Part shown: positions 38,005 through 46,861 of the stretch, piece after piece
How positions within the stretch are numbered: the first letter of the stretch is position 1
Layout of the letters: every line of letters starts with the position of its first letter
Notes under the pieces: generated by a model
The model's database searches: none
The model's input: only the letters and a program-made list of their open reading frames with translations
Told to the model about the DNA's origin: nothing
DNA from: Planctomycetota bacterium
GTDB lineage: Bacteria; Planctomycetota; Planctomycetia; Planctomycetales; Planctomycetaceae
Assembly: GCA_030836185.1 (NCBI GenBank)
Contig: JAURQH010000039.1
Location: forward strand, 62,001-126,000
Reading direction: 5' to 3'
DNA length: 64,000 nucleotides
Position numbers and translations under genes: made by a program

Positions 38005-38249
38005 ATGTTTATTCTTGAAGAAGAAAGCCCATTACCACGGCTTTCTGCCCACTTGACCCCTTGTGTTGGTTAAGACATCGCGGCGAATGGAAGATTCCCC
38101 TGTTTGTGAGATGACCCAATCTCTCAAGCACTTCCGACTCGCTCACCTTCTCGAAATTCGAGCCACGATGTCCGCCACACAAGGGTTTTTCTATGCGCTG
38201 AGCAAAACAATGGGCAAAAATGGACACATGAAGCTGTTCTTGGCCTCTC

Positions 38250-38663
38250 TCAGTCAACAAAAGATTCCGAATAGGTGGCGAATGACTTTGGTGTTTCCCA
38301 GAGAGTGACTTCTCGGATGGGGAAATTTTCTTGTTTTGCCTGTTCGTAGATCAGCCTGGCAATGTTCTCTGCCGTGGGATTTGAATCCACGATATAAAGC
38401 GGTTCTCCCAGTTCCTGCAAAAATGGGATTGTGGGATCATCCTGATGAAGAATCATTTTGTGGTCGAGATGATCATCAATCCAGGTTCTTAGTGAGGCTT
38501 TGATATCGCTGAAATCGACCAGCATGCCACGTTTATCCAACTCTTCTCCTTCTAACACAATCACTGCCCGACCGTTATGTCCGTGTAGTTTTTTGCACTT
38601 TCCTTCGTAATTGAGCAAACGATGGCCATAACAAAAGTCGATTTGTTGAGTTACGCGGTACAT
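38250..38663 (-). CDS. queD: 6-carboxy-tetrahydropterin synthase (QueD/PTPS family)
   Basis: A 137-residue enzyme of the PTPS family that converts dihydroneopterin triphosphate for queuosine or a related pterin pathway. Zinc ligands His14, His27 and His29 are visible in CYGHRLL and CKKLHGHNG, and the catalytic Cys23 is four residues before His27, as in QueD. The second half keeps DFSDIKASLRTWIDDHLDHKMIL and NPTAENIARLIYEQ. The protein is a little longer than E. coli QueD. It lies alone, and other queuosine genes are not nearby. Confidence 0.9.
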   Translation of the reverse strand: MYRVTQQIDFCYGHRLLNYEGKCKKLHGHNGRAVIVLEGEELDKRGMLVDFSDIKASLRTWIDDHLDHKMILHQDDPTIPFLQELGEPLYIVDSNPTAENIARLIYEQAKQENFPIREVTLWETPKSFATYSESFVD

Positions 38664-38782
38664 AGATAAAATCCTGAAGCAGTGATAACGGAGAAACTCG
38701 CAGTCATTGAATTGTACAGAAAACTCGGTGAAGATCGAGAACCGCGAGACATGATCACCACTTCTCAGATGAAATCATTTTC

Positions 38783-39514
38783 ATGGCATGGACCACACAA
38801 GATATCAATGGCAAGCACGCGGACGTTTACGTCCCTGAAAAGGCAGAATCCGAGCCCTATGTGATTCTGCACCTTCATGGCCATTCCGAGCAGACCTTAA
38901 AAGACAATCCAACATTCACGACCGTACTGGAACAAAGAGGATTGAGGTGTATTTGCCCTCACGGGAGACGCTCTTGGTGGCTCGATCAGCTTTGCACCGA
39001 ATACGATCCCGAAGTTTCCCCACAGTCTTACCTTTTAGAGAACCTGATCCCCTGGATTGAGCAGACTTGGAAAATCTCTCCTCCCGCCATCGGTCTCACC
39101 GGAATCAGTATGGGAGGCCAGGGAGCGCTACAACTGGCCTATCGAAATGCTCGGATGTTCCCAGTTGTCGCGGCATTAGCCCCGGCCGTCGATTTTTATC
39201 AGTGGCACGGACGGGGGCTTCCGATTGATGAGATGTTTGCATCGGCAGAAGCCGCCCGGCAGGCCTCTGTGATCTTACACCTTCATCCGCTGAGTTGGCC
39301 CCGTCATCAATTTCTCGCCTGTGACCCGGCTGACGATGAATGGTTCGATTCCTCCGATAAACTCTCAATGAAGCTCTCTTCATCGGGTATTCCCCACGAA
39401 GTCGATTTCGCAACGAGTCATGGAGGGCATACCTGGGACTACTTTGAAGCGATGGCTGAGAAGATGATCGGCTGGACTCACGAAAAATTACAGTCCGTCG
39501 CACGAAGCGTTTAG
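38783..39514 (+). CDS. Alpha/beta-hydrolase esterase
   Basis: A 243-residue alpha/beta hydrolase, cytosolic, with the nucleophile elbow GISMGGQGAL (Ser113) and a late GGHTW His. The oxyanion loop is HLHGHSEQTL. The Asp is probably in the VDFATSHGGH or DEWFDSS region. It resembles esterase D / putative esterase families. Its stop overlaps the convergent glpK stop by 4 bases. No good ribosome binding site is seen before the ATG. The substrate is unknown. Confidence 0.85.
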   Translation: MAWTTQDINGKHADVYVPEKAESEPYVILHLHGHSEQTLKDNPTFTTVLEQRGLRCICPHGRRSWWLDQLCTEYDPEVSPQSYLLENLIPWIEQTWKISPPAIGLTGISMGGQGALQLAYRNARMFPVVAALAPAVDFYQWHGRGLPIDEMFASAEAARQASVILHLHPLSWPRHQFLACDPADDEWFDSSDKLSMKLSSSGIPHEVDFATSHGGHTWDYFEAMAEKMIGWTHEKLQSVARSV

Positions 39515-41010
39515 CTCGACTGATTCCAATCGAGCGACCGTTCCACAGCGCGATGCCATTGCGTCATCAATTGCTCACGTTCTGAGGCGGTCATGTTGGG
39601 AGTAAACTCGGCATCAAGTTCCCAGAGATTAGCGATTTCTTCTTGAGACTCCCAAAATCCGACAGCAAGCCCAGCCAGATAAGCGGCTCCCAGAGCGGTC
39701 GTCTCGGGGACTTTGGGACGTCGCACAGTGACATCTAACAGGTCAGATTGAAACTGCATCATCAGGTCGTTCACGGATGCACCACCATCGACTTTGAGTT
39801 CTTTGAGGGGCAAACCACTCTCCTCATTCATAGCCTGTAACAAATCGTAAGATTGATACGCCATCGAATCGAGAGCCGCCCGCGCCAAATGCTCCCGTTT
39901 CGTGCCACGCGTCAGACCGATGATGATTCCACGCGCATCCTGATTCCAATAAGGCGCCCCCAAACCGACAAACGCGGGTACAATGATGACTCCCCCCGAA
40001 TCCTCAACTTGAGCCGCAAGCGTTTCAATTTCCGACGAATGTTCGATGATTTGCAGACCATCTCGCAACCATTGCACAATAGCTCCGGCAATGAAGACCG
40101 ATCCCTCCAAGCAATACGTCACCTCATCACCAATCTGCCAGGCAACGGTTGTCAGCAATCCTTTTGTGGACTCCACTCGTTTCTGGCCTGTGTTCAGGAG
40201 CATGAAGCAACCAGTGCCATAGGTGTTCTTGCTGGCTCCCGGCTCGAAGCAGCATTGCCCAAACGTGGCCGCCTGTTGATCGCCGATCATGGAGGCCACC
40301 GGAATCTTGCCTCCAAACAAGCCTTCAAATGTTTCTCCCACAACACCACTGGAAGGGACAACCTTTGGCATCATCGCGCGGGGAATCTTGAACAGATCGA
40401 GTAATTCATCGTCCCAGTCCATCGTTTCCAGATTGAACAACATCGTCCGAGAGGCATTACTGACATCGGTAGCGTGAACATCGCCACCGGTCAGTTTCCA
40501 AAGTACGTAACAATCGATGGTACCGAAGAGTATTTCCCCTTGACTGGCCCGAACACGATCAGGGTCCTTCGCATCGAGTAAGTATTCGATTTTGGAAGCC
40601 GAAAAGTAAGCATCAACCACCAATCCCGTTTTCTGACGGATCATGTCTGCATAACCATCGGCCTTCAGTTGATCACAGCGGGGTGCCGTAATCCGGCTTT
40701 GCCAGACAATAGCATTGGCAATGGGGTCTCCACTTTCAGCTTCCCAAATGACAACCGTTTCACGTTGATTGGTAATCCCGATGGCTGCAATGTCCGACGC
40801 GGTCAGAGAATTGTTTTTGAGCAATTGCTGAGAGACTTCAAGTTGCGTATCCCAGATTGTGATCGGGTCATGCTCCACATGTCCCGGCTGGGGATAAATT
40901 TGCTCAAACTCTTCTTGCTCAACCCCCCGAACCTGGCCCGCATGATCGAACAGAATCGCTCGGCAAGAGGTCGTTCCGGCATCGAGAGAGAGTATGTATT
41001 GTTCGGACAT
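39511..41010 (-). CDS. glpK: Glycerol kinase
   Basis: Phosphorylates glycerol to glycerol 3-phosphate in the cytosol. The start MSEQYILSLDAGTTSCRAILFD carries the phosphate-1 loop of the FGGY family, followed by ITNQRETVVIWE, the substrate block and GTIDCYVLWKLTGG. NTYGTGCFMLLNTG and DGGASVNDLMMQFQSD are typical of GlpK. I chose the Met at 41010; the frame is open to 41121, but the 37 residues before this Met have no counterpart. The length is then 499, normal for the family. The gene is alone, with no transporter or glpD near it. Confidence 0.95.
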   Translation of the reverse strand: MSEQYILSLDAGTTSCRAILFDHAGQVRGVEQEEFEQIYPQPGHVEHDPITIWDTQLEVSQQLLKNNSLTASDIAAIGITNQRETVVIWEAESGDPIANAIVWQSRITAPRCDQLKADGYADMIRQKTGLVVDAYFSASKIEYLLDAKDPDRVRASQGEILFGTIDCYVLWKLTGGDVHATDVSNASRTMLFNLETMDWDDELLDLFKIPRAMMPKVVPSSGVVGETFEGLFGGKIPVASMIGDQQAATFGQCCFEPGASKNTYGTGCFMLLNTGQKRVESTKGLLTTVAWQIGDEVTYCLEGSVFIAGAIVQWLRDGLQIIEHSSEIETLAAQVEDSGGVIIVPAFVGLGAPYWNQDARGIIIGLTRGTKREHLARAALDSMAYQSYDLLQAMNEESGLPLKELKVDGGASVNDLMMQFQSDLLDVTVRRPKVPETTALGAAYLAGLAVGFWESQEEIANLWELDAEFTPNMTASEREQLMTQWHRAVERSLDWNQSS

Positions 41011-41195
41011 GGCAACAATCCTTCGCGAAAGCAAAAAAATGGGTCTATCTGTGCAGCAGAAGCCACACGCTGTCATGCTGATCAAATTGCTTGCCCAGTG
41101 CAAGAACTCTCTGACGCACAATTTCTCTGGGCGATATTGAACCCATCAGTTAGAATGTATCTCGAACCGCTTTAACAACGACCGGAGTGATCGAG

Positions 41196-41747
41196 ATGAG
41201 ATTGATTCAACGCAGTCTGATGACATTACTGATTGTGATAATCCCTGCGAATGTGAAAGCGCAAGACTGGCAGAAGTACACGAATCAAGAGGGGCATTTT
41301 TCCGTCAACATGCCCTCCAAGACCGAATTGGAATCGCTCACACAGCCTATCATTGGTGGGAAGTTGACTTACCACTTTTATATTTCGGAATTGGAAAATG
41401 GAGACCAGGTCTTCATGATCTCGCGAAATGACTTTCCTGCCAAGAATATTGCAAAGAGTGATTCACAAGTGATGCTTGATGCTTGTGTGGACGGGGCCGT
41501 CAAGTCGCGACAGGGAAAGTTACTGACACAAGAGAAGGTGAAGCTGAATGGGTATCCTGGTCGAAAGTGCTCGTTCGAGGGAAGGGCTGGTGGAAAACCT
41601 CTCATGGTCTGGCACGAATGTTATCTGGTCAAAAATCGGCTTTATCAGATCATGGTGATGTCCAAGAAAGAGAACCCACCGGTTGAAAAAATGCGGAACC
41701 GTTTTTTTGATTCGTTTGAACTTCTAAAACCCGAAAAAACAAAATGA
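41196..41747 (+). CDS. Secreted protein of unknown function
   Basis: A 183-residue protein with a signal peptide (about residues 1-24, ending NVKAQ). After it comes one domain that starts QDWQKYTNQEGHFSVNMPSKTE, a pattern found at the front of many small secreted planctomycete proteins. Two Cys residues (in DACVDG and RKCSFEG) might form a disulfide, and a third lies in WHECYLV. No known fold is recognised with confidence. The ATG at 41196 follows GGAG by about 9 bases. A GTG three codons earlier overlaps that site and is less likely. The gene is convergent with maf (9-base gap). Confidence 0.75.
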   Translation: MRLIQRSLMTLLIVIIPANVKAQDWQKYTNQEGHFSVNMPSKTELESLTQPIIGGKLTYHFYISELENGDQVFMISRNDFPAKNIAKSDSQVMLDACVDGAVKSRQGKLLTQEKVKLNGYPGRKCSFEGRAGGKPLMVWHECYLVKNRLYQIMVMSKKENPPVEKMRNRFFDSFELLKPEKTK

Positions 41748-41755
41748 GAGACCAC

Positions 41756-42430
41756 TCAAGCCTGGATTAACTCTTCCAGTGCTTGAGCCGTCTCTTTCAG
41801 TGGGAGTCCAATCACATTACTCGGGCTGCCATCAATGTTTTCCACAAACAAGCTGCCTCCCGCCTGAAGTCCGTAACCCCCTGCTTTTCCCAGAGACTCT
41901 TCCGTCTTCAGATAGTTCTCCAGCCAGTGGTTGGCATCTGCAGAAAATGTGACTGCCGTTTTCACACACTTCGAGATTCTTTTTCCACGGAGAGTGGTGA
42001 TGGCCACATAGCTGACTGCCCAATGAGTGCGTCCGGTGAGGTATTTCTCGAACCATTCTGTGACCGTCTGCTCCCAACCATCTGTGGGAGGTTGACCGAG
42101 AACTCTCAATTCTTCCGAATCCGAATCCTGAACGACAATCTCGGTATCGGCACAAACGATTCCCAAAATGTCGGCGAGATCCTGAGGAAGATTACGGGAA
42201 GAGAGTTGGTCCCGCACATCATCCGACTTCTCATGCACAATCTTCGCAAGTTGCGTTTCGATCCCTTCCCAATCTGTGATTCTCTCGAAGCCTGCTTCTT
42301 CGGCAACCAGAGGGGGAACAATCATGATTTGATCACCGGGAATCAAAAGTTCTAACAGCTCACGTCGTCTGGAAGAACGTGAGCCGAGAACAAAACGATG
42401 ACCGGCGGGAATCTTCACGAGAGTCGACAT
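41756..42430 (-). CDS. maf: Maf-family nucleoside triphosphate pyrophosphatase
   Basis: A house-cleaning enzyme that hydrolyses non-canonical or canonical nucleoside triphosphates. The N-terminal block VLGSRSSRRRELLELL, the central ADTEIVVQ with the catalytic Asp and the late YGLQAGGSLFVENIDGSPSNVIGLPL block define the family. The protein has 224 residues, about 25 more than usual, with the extra length around DSDSEELRVLGQPPTDGW. It lies alone, divergent from the small 2TM gene. Confidence 0.92.
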   Translation of the reverse strand: MSTLVKIPAGHRFVLGSRSSRRRELLELLIPGDQIMIVPPLVAEEAGFERITDWEGIETQLAKIVHEKSDDVRDQLSSRNLPQDLADILGIVCADTEIVVQDSDSEELRVLGQPPTDGWEQTVTEWFEKYLTGRTHWAVSYVAITTLRGKRISKCVKTAVTFSADANHWLENYLKTEESLGKAGGYGLQAGGSLFVENIDGSPSNVIGLPLKETAQALEELIQA

Positions 42431-42663
42431 GGAACACCTTCATCTGTTTGTAGTTCTTTGAGACTGCGGACTTATAGTCATACACTGTCAGAGTGACACA
42501 CACGAGAATATTCTGGAAGGATCTCTTTTGTATCGCAAAGAATGTTATGAGATTAAAGTCCACCCTCTCGTATCGGTGGTCTGACATGGTAAGATGAATT
42601 TCATCAGCGTTTTGCCACTGCTTTAAGACAATGCCTTTGGAATTGAATGAGAGCTCACACATT

Positions 42664-42957
42664 ATGAACGATTCTTTTAGCGAACCTGCCACGCCACCGG
42701 TCAGTCCTCCTCCCGATCCGCAACAGTCAAGCACGATCACGACGGAAGCAGAGCAAAAAGAAAAGAAACGCGACGCAAAGAGAGGGTTTCTTATTCATTT
42801 GATCATTTATGTGCTGGTGATCGCGGGCCTTACCTATCTCGATTACGGACGTTCAACAGAAGGGGAAGGTCACTGGGTACAATGGCCAGCAGCAGGCTGG
42901 GGAATTGGAGTTTTCTTTCATGGACTGGGACTGTTTCTCGGCTCCCGAAAGAAGTAA
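42664..42957 (+). CDS. Small 2TM-domain membrane protein
   Basis: A 97-residue protein. The first 40 residues are Pro/Ser-rich and then charged (EAEQKEKKRDAKRG). Two membrane helices follow (HLIIYVLVIAGLTYLDYG and WGIGVFFHGLGLFLG), which match the 2TM domain pattern. The end is GSRKK, probably in the cytosol. I chose the ATG at 42664; an earlier start at 42631 has no ribosome binding site. The function is unknown. Confidence 0.75.
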   Translation: MNDSFSEPATPPVSPPPDPQQSSTITTEAEQKEKKRDAKRGFLIHLIIYVLVIAGLTYLDYGRSTEGEGHWVQWPAAGWGIGVFFHGLGLFLGSRKK

Positions 42958-42966
42958 TCGACTCCC

Positions 42967-43128
42967 TCATTCAACCGGGTTGAGTCCGACCAGCAAATCC
43001 ACCACATGTTTTGCCGCGTCTGGTTTTGCCAGCCTCCTCATCATCTGTTGCATTTCTGTAGCGGTTGATTGAGGAGTTCGGAGATGGTCACAGATCGCCT
43101 CCCAACAGAGTGGGTCGTCATAAATATT
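42967..43128 (-). pseudogene. Detached second copy of the murG 3' end
   Basis: On the minus strand, a frame that opens at 43128 and stops at 42967 encodes TEMQQMMRRLAKPDAAKHVVDL near its end. It matches the true MurG tail TDMQQAIRTLAKPDAAKHVVDL. There is no start codon or MurG body. The copy shares 36 exact bases with murG (42997-43032 with 44219-44254) but only about two thirds elsewhere, so it is a diverged, not a fresh, duplicate. The sulfotransferase gene lies between it and murG. Confidence 0.8.
42997..43032. repeat. 36-base direct repeat in the murG tail, copy 1
   Basis: Identical to 44219-44254. It begins ATCCACCACATG and ends TTTTGCCAG, and lies 1222 bases from the second copy. It codes for the LAKPDAAKHVVDL part of the MurG tail. 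Confidence 0.9.
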
Positions 43129-43173
43129 TTAGAAATGATATGCAACTGACAATTCTGGCATTGAGCCACATTA

Positions 43174-43950
43174 TTAAAAAGCGTATTTAAAAATATCGAT
43201 GTCCTTTTCAAATTTCTTGGCTATGGTTCTCTGTGTACGATCATTATAGAGAGTTCGGTAAGCCTGCGATTTTGAATTCGGATTATGGTTCAGCAGGATG
43301 TTTTCCAATTGGATTCTTCCATTGGTTTGTTCATAAATCTCTGAAATCGCCTGATCGAATTCTTCAATTTTATACACGTAATCCATAAGACATTCTTCAC
43401 GCTCGTCACAGAGCCAGTCACACTGATTGCGATGTAAAGTCGGGTGTATACAGGTATCGCTGGCATAGAGATGTTGTTCACAAAACTGTTCAAACGACAT
43501 CGTCTCGCTCGCTGAGATGCTCTCTCGACGCGAATACAATGACGCTGCACGAGCCCACGGATTTCTCACCGCTGAAAACTTATAGTAAGAGTCAAACATT
43601 TCTTGCGACTGTCTTTGGATCTGTTGGGTTGTCAGAATATTACTCGTTGGAAATGCCTTGTTTTGGTGTAACGCGCGACGAAGCGTCAAGGTAAACAGCG
43701 TTTCACGAATCTCCAATATATTCAGATGAGAGTTTGGAATCAGCGGAGTACCGACTGGGCGAATTTGAGACCGAACCGTGGTGGTTCCTGTTTTCGGAAT
43801 AGCAATAAAGATCGCTCGCAGTTCTTCGTTGACCGCTTCGTTCAAAATCAATTTTTGTTCCGCCACGACTTGCTTCACAGATTCCTCTGGTTCATCCTGG
43901 TCGCTTTGCCTTGATAGCAGTTTTCTGAATTGCGAGGTCAGTCGGCTCAT
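43174..43950 (-). CDS. Sulfotransferase-family protein
   Basis: Transfers sulfate from PAPS to a carbohydrate or similar acceptor. The 5'-phosphosulfate loop is IPKTGTTTV (residues 51-59) and the 3'-phosphate block FSAVRNPWARAASLY (about 125-139), as in the carbohydrate sulfotransferase (Sulfotransfer_2) group. The length is 258 residues. It appears richer in A and T than its neighbours, and it sits between two versions of the murG 3' end, which suggests insertion. No signal peptide is seen. The acceptor is unknown. Confidence 0.85.
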   Translation of the reverse strand: MSRLTSQFRKLLSRQSDQDEPEESVKQVVAEQKLILNEAVNEELRAIFIAIPKTGTTTVRSQIRPVGTPLIPNSHLNILEIRETLFTLTLRRALHQNKAFPTSNILTTQQIQRQSQEMFDSYYKFSAVRNPWARAASLYSRRESISASETMSFEQFCEQHLYASDTCIHPTLHRNQCDWLCDEREECLMDYVYKIEEFDQAISEIYEQTNGRIQLENILLNHNPNSKSQAYRTLYNDRTQRTIAKKFEKDIDIFKYAF

Positions 43951-44179
43951 CTCTCAAATCCTTGAATCCAGGAAATTCAGAATCTTGCATCACTCCAATT
44001 GCGTAATCACAGGACGAAATCTATTGATATTCTCCGAAAGTGTCAAAGGAAGTTCTGTCGAGGAAATTCTTCTGCACGACGGAACGCGTTGCTTATAAGA
44101 CAATGCCCTTGATGCCTTCTTCCTGTCAAACCTGACTCAAGTCAGCAACAGATTGAAACAGACTTGAAAATAAATTTGA

Positions 44180-45283
44180 TCAATTTTCCTGAAGAGAGCC
44201 TATTATTTCTGTGACAAGATCCACCACATGTTTTGCCGCGTCTGGTTTTGCCAGAGTTCGTATTGCTTGCTGCATGTCTGTCAGTGGTTGATTGAGGAGT
44301 TTAGAAATGATCACTGTGAGTTCAGAAGACTCCTCATTCTCGGCAGTCTGTATGACAATTTTTGCGGCACCTGAGGTCGCAAACAACTCGGCGTTTTTCT
44401 GTTGATGGTCGCCAACTGAATTATGGTAGGGAATCAAGATCGCCGGTATCCCCGCACAGGCAACCTCTGCAAGTGTTGTGGCTCCCGCGCGAGAGATCAC
44501 CAAATCGGCTTGTCGATACAAAGTGGGAAGGACTTCGAAAAACGGTTCTGTAATCGATGAAAATCCTCGCTGGCGGTATTCTTCTCTCACCATCTCGCAG
44601 TCACTCTCCCCAGTTTGATGAATGATCTGGAGGCTATCCAACTCTGCTCCCAATTCTTGTACGACAGAAAGCCATATACGATTGACGGCTTGAGCGCCCT
44701 GTGAACCGCCTAAGATCAAGATAGTTTGTACGGTTGAAGATTGTCGTTCACGCGACACTAACTCCTGGATCACCTTCCTGACCGGGTTCCCTGTCACGAT
44801 ATGTTTTTGTAGATTGGCTCCTGTGGGAACACTCTCCTCGAATGAATGACACACCTTATCCGCTCGATTCATGAGCCATTTGTTGGCACGTCCGAGAACG
44901 GTGTTTTGTTCAAGCAGCAGAGTGGGAATCCGCATTGCTTGAGCCGCACGAACGACGGGCACACTGGCGAAGCCTCCCAAACCAATGACGACCTCTGGTC
45001 GGAATTTTTCGAGTGTCTTGGCAGCAAGCTGTTTGGACTGCCAATAACTCCTGAGAAAAGAGATCGGAGCGCGTCTTAAATCTGACGACGAACGAATCGG
45101 TAGCGATTGATGCCTAAGACCGGCCTCTTTGAGAATGCGTTTCTCGATTCCTCGTTCAGAACCGACAAACCAAGGCGTGAAGTCAGGAAAACGATCTCGA
45201 AGTTCCTCAACGACAGCCAAGCCGGGAAAGAGATGACCTCCCGTACCGCCTCCCGTGAAAATTGCTCGTTTCAAATCCGTCAC
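44180..45283 (-). CDS. murG: UDP-N-acetylglucosamine--lipid I GlcNAc transferase
   Basis: Makes lipid II at the inner face of the membrane for peptidoglycan synthesis. The N-terminal loop FTGGGTGGHLFPGLAV, the central LILGGSQGAQAVNRIW and the C-terminal SRAGATTLAEVACAGIPAILIPY blocks are all present, and the length (367) is typical. Its gene lies 157 bases after mraY; murD and ftsW, which usually lie in this gap, are missing. Its last 15 codons include a 36-base stretch repeated exactly beyond the sulfotransferase gene. Confidence 0.97.
   Translation of the reverse strand: MTDLKRAIFTGGGTGGHLFPGLAVVEELRDRFPDFTPWFVGSERGIEKRILKEAGLRHQSLPIRSSSDLRRAPISFLRSYWQSKQLAAKTLEKFRPEVVIGLGGFASVPVVRAAQAMRIPTLLLEQNTVLGRANKWLMNRADKVCHSFEESVPTGANLQKHIVTGNPVRKVIQELVSRERQSSTVQTILILGGSQGAQAVNRIWLSVVQELGAELDSLQIIHQTGESDCEMVREEYRQRGFSSITEPFFEVLPTLYRQADLVISRAGATTLAEVACAGIPAILIPYHNSVGDHQQKNAELFATSGAAKIVIQTAENEESSELTVIISKLLNQPLTDMQQAIRTLAKPDAAKHVVDLVTEIIGSLQEN
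44219..44254. repeat. 36-base direct repeat in the murG tail, copy 2
   Basis: The copy within the intact murG gene; identical to 42997-43032. The flanking bases on both sides are diverged between the copies. Confidence 0.9.
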
Positions 45284-45440
45284 GCTGCCTGCTCCTGATG
45301 ATTCAGAGTGAATAGACAGAATAACGAATCAAACAGCAAGAATCAGTCATCAGCGGGACTGATATGCGTGGGAAGGGTGGGAAGTCGATGAGGACAACAC
45401 ATCCGGCATCGACTTCCCGAATCCCTCTCTCCCTAACGCT

Positions 45441-46544
45441 TCATCGTATTTTGAGAGTCGCCATTCCGACGATGGCGAGAATCGCCGCACCGATCCAGAA
45501 CCGGACAACGATTTTGATTTCATGATCCCCTTTGAACAAAAAATGGTTGTGCAAAGGGCTGCAACGAATCAGGCGACGCCCCGTCATCCGAAACCAGCCG
45601 ACCTGCAAGATCACGCTGAGTGTTTCGATGACAAAAACGCCTCCAATAACGACCCACAGAATTTCCTGTCGAGTCACAAGAGCAGAGAAAGCAAGTAGCG
45701 CGCCAATTGCCAAAGAACCGGTGTCGCCCATGAAAACTTGCGCCGGATAGCAGTTAAACCACAAGAAACCCAACAAGGCTCCTACCAAGGCGCCGAGCAT
45801 AATTGCAATTTCTCCACTTCCCGGAATGTAAGGAATACTCAAGTAGGAGGAGAGAACTTTATGACCGGCAAGATAGGCAATTGCGGCAAAGGCGGCTCCC
45901 GACATCAACGAACATCCGGTCGCCAAGCCGTCCAGCCCATCTGTCAGGTTCACTGCGTTCGAACTTCCTACGACCACGAACACCGCCCACAAGCAAAATC
46001 CGATCCCTAAAAACAGTCCTGAATTTCCCACTGGCGAGATCAATTCCAATCCGCGGGGAACTTGAGAGAGTTCCGTATACAGGAAGCCTGAAATCACTGC
46101 CGCCAATAACGACTGAACAATCATCTTCTTTCTGGCACGCATACCATTGCTTGTTGTGCTCAGTTTCGTCCAATCATCGAATGCCCCCAGTGTCCCGAAG
46201 CTGACGACCGTGAAGAGTCCGAGCAACGTAAAGGAGTTTGTCAAATCGCCCCACAGCAGAATGGCGATGACAATCGACGCGACGATGAAAATGCCTCCCA
46301 TTGTGGGAGTCTTTTCTTTCTCCGCTTGCAGTTCGTTGAGATAATCTGAGTCGCTGGCGATTCGCTCCTGGCACCTTCTTTTAAGCCAACGGATCGCAAA
46401 CGGTCCGATTAATAGTGACAGCAAAAAAGCGGTCACACTCGCCAAAGCAATACGAGCCGTGAGAAAAACTCGGGAATCGCCAGACGCATAGAATTCCAGT
46501 TGCTCCAGCAATGGAGCAAAATGGTCCAATAACCAGAGGAGCAT
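45441..46544 (-). CDS. mraY: Phospho-N-acetylmuramoyl-pentapeptide transferase
   Basis: Inner-membrane enzyme with about ten helices that makes lipid I. Its conserved loops are [17 protein letters not shown] (Asp pair), [21 protein letters not shown] and the C-terminal [22 protein letters not shown]. In most bacteria the last block reads HHH; here the middle residue is Asn. The length is 367, slightly above usual. It lies between murF and murG on the same strand, separated from murF by a 317-base gap with a long palindrome. Confidence 0.96.
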   Translation of the reverse strand: MLLWLLDHFAPLLEQLEFYASGDSRVFLTARIALASVTAFLLSLLIGPFAIRWLKRRCQERIASDSDYLNELQAEKEKTPTMGGIFIVASIVIAILLWGDLTNSFTLLGLFTVVSFGTLGAFDDWTKLSTTSNGMRARKKMIVQSLLAAVISGFLYTELSQVPRGLELISPVGNSGLFLGIGFCLWAVFVVVGSSNAVNLTDGLDGLATGCSLMSGAAFAAIAYLAGHKVLSSYLSIPYIPGSGEIAIMLGALVGALLGFLWFNCYPAQVFMGDTGSLAIGALLAFSALVTRQEILWVVIGGVFVIETLSVILQVGWFRMTGRRLIRCSPLHNHFLFKGDHEIKIVVRFWIGAAILAIVGMATLKIR

Positions 46545-46861
46545 TGCGGGAGATCCTTCGGCAGGTTCAACTTTTCAGTGTTGAGAGTTCATTATACAGG
46601 AGGCTTCTGAAACCTGAAGACGTTCAGACTGAAAAGCCTCTTCTGTTGTATCATCACCTGCCAGGACATCATGTCCCGGCAGGTGATCGTAATGATTTCG
46701 TTGACAAGCCACATCTGGAGTGATCGACCCAAATTAATCACTGGATTCCAAATGCTTGATGGCTCCTGCTTCATCCGTGAAACATCGCGTCGGATCCCCG
46801 CAAATCTTAAACGCAAGACAACGAAATCACGATTGTATGATGTAAAACGAGTCTCCTTGAA
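46545..46861. other. Gap between murF and mraY with a long palindrome
   Basis: 317 bases with no convincing coding frame. It contains the near-perfect 35-base palindrome at 46653-46687 and a weaker GAGGCTT/AAGCCTC inverted pair at about 46601-46640. No T-rich tract follows on the minus strand. Confidence 0.6.
46653..46687. repeat. 35-base near-perfect palindrome between murF and mraY
   Basis: The arms ATCACCTGCC-A-GGACAT and ATGTCC-C-GGCAGGTGAT flank a single central C, with one mismatch in 17 pairs. It could form a long RNA hairpin in the mur transcript or a protein-binding site. There is no U tract on either side for a standard terminator. Confidence 0.85.

Larger units (their letters stand above)
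37750..38249. other. Regulatory region between the membrane activator and queD
   Basis: A 500-base stretch with six GCGCYGA elements, an AT-rich part, a -24/-12 promoter on the plus strand and a hairpin (AGAAAGCC/GGCTTTCT at about 38022-38047) just after the predicted start of transcription. An 81-codon frame from 38063 to 38308 on the plus strand and an 84-codon one on the minus strand (38009-38260) are open but have no recognisable similarity or ribosome binding site, so I do not call them genes. Confidence 0.6.

Noticed and set aside
38009-38308. Two overlapping frames of about 80 codons on opposite strands near queD
   Set aside because: No similarity, signal or ribosome binding site; one overlaps the queD end. 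They are mentioned in the region entry only.
42627-44112. Word TAAGACAATGCC at 42627 and 44096
   Set aside because: Only about 12 bases match and no element around it is shared; probably chance.
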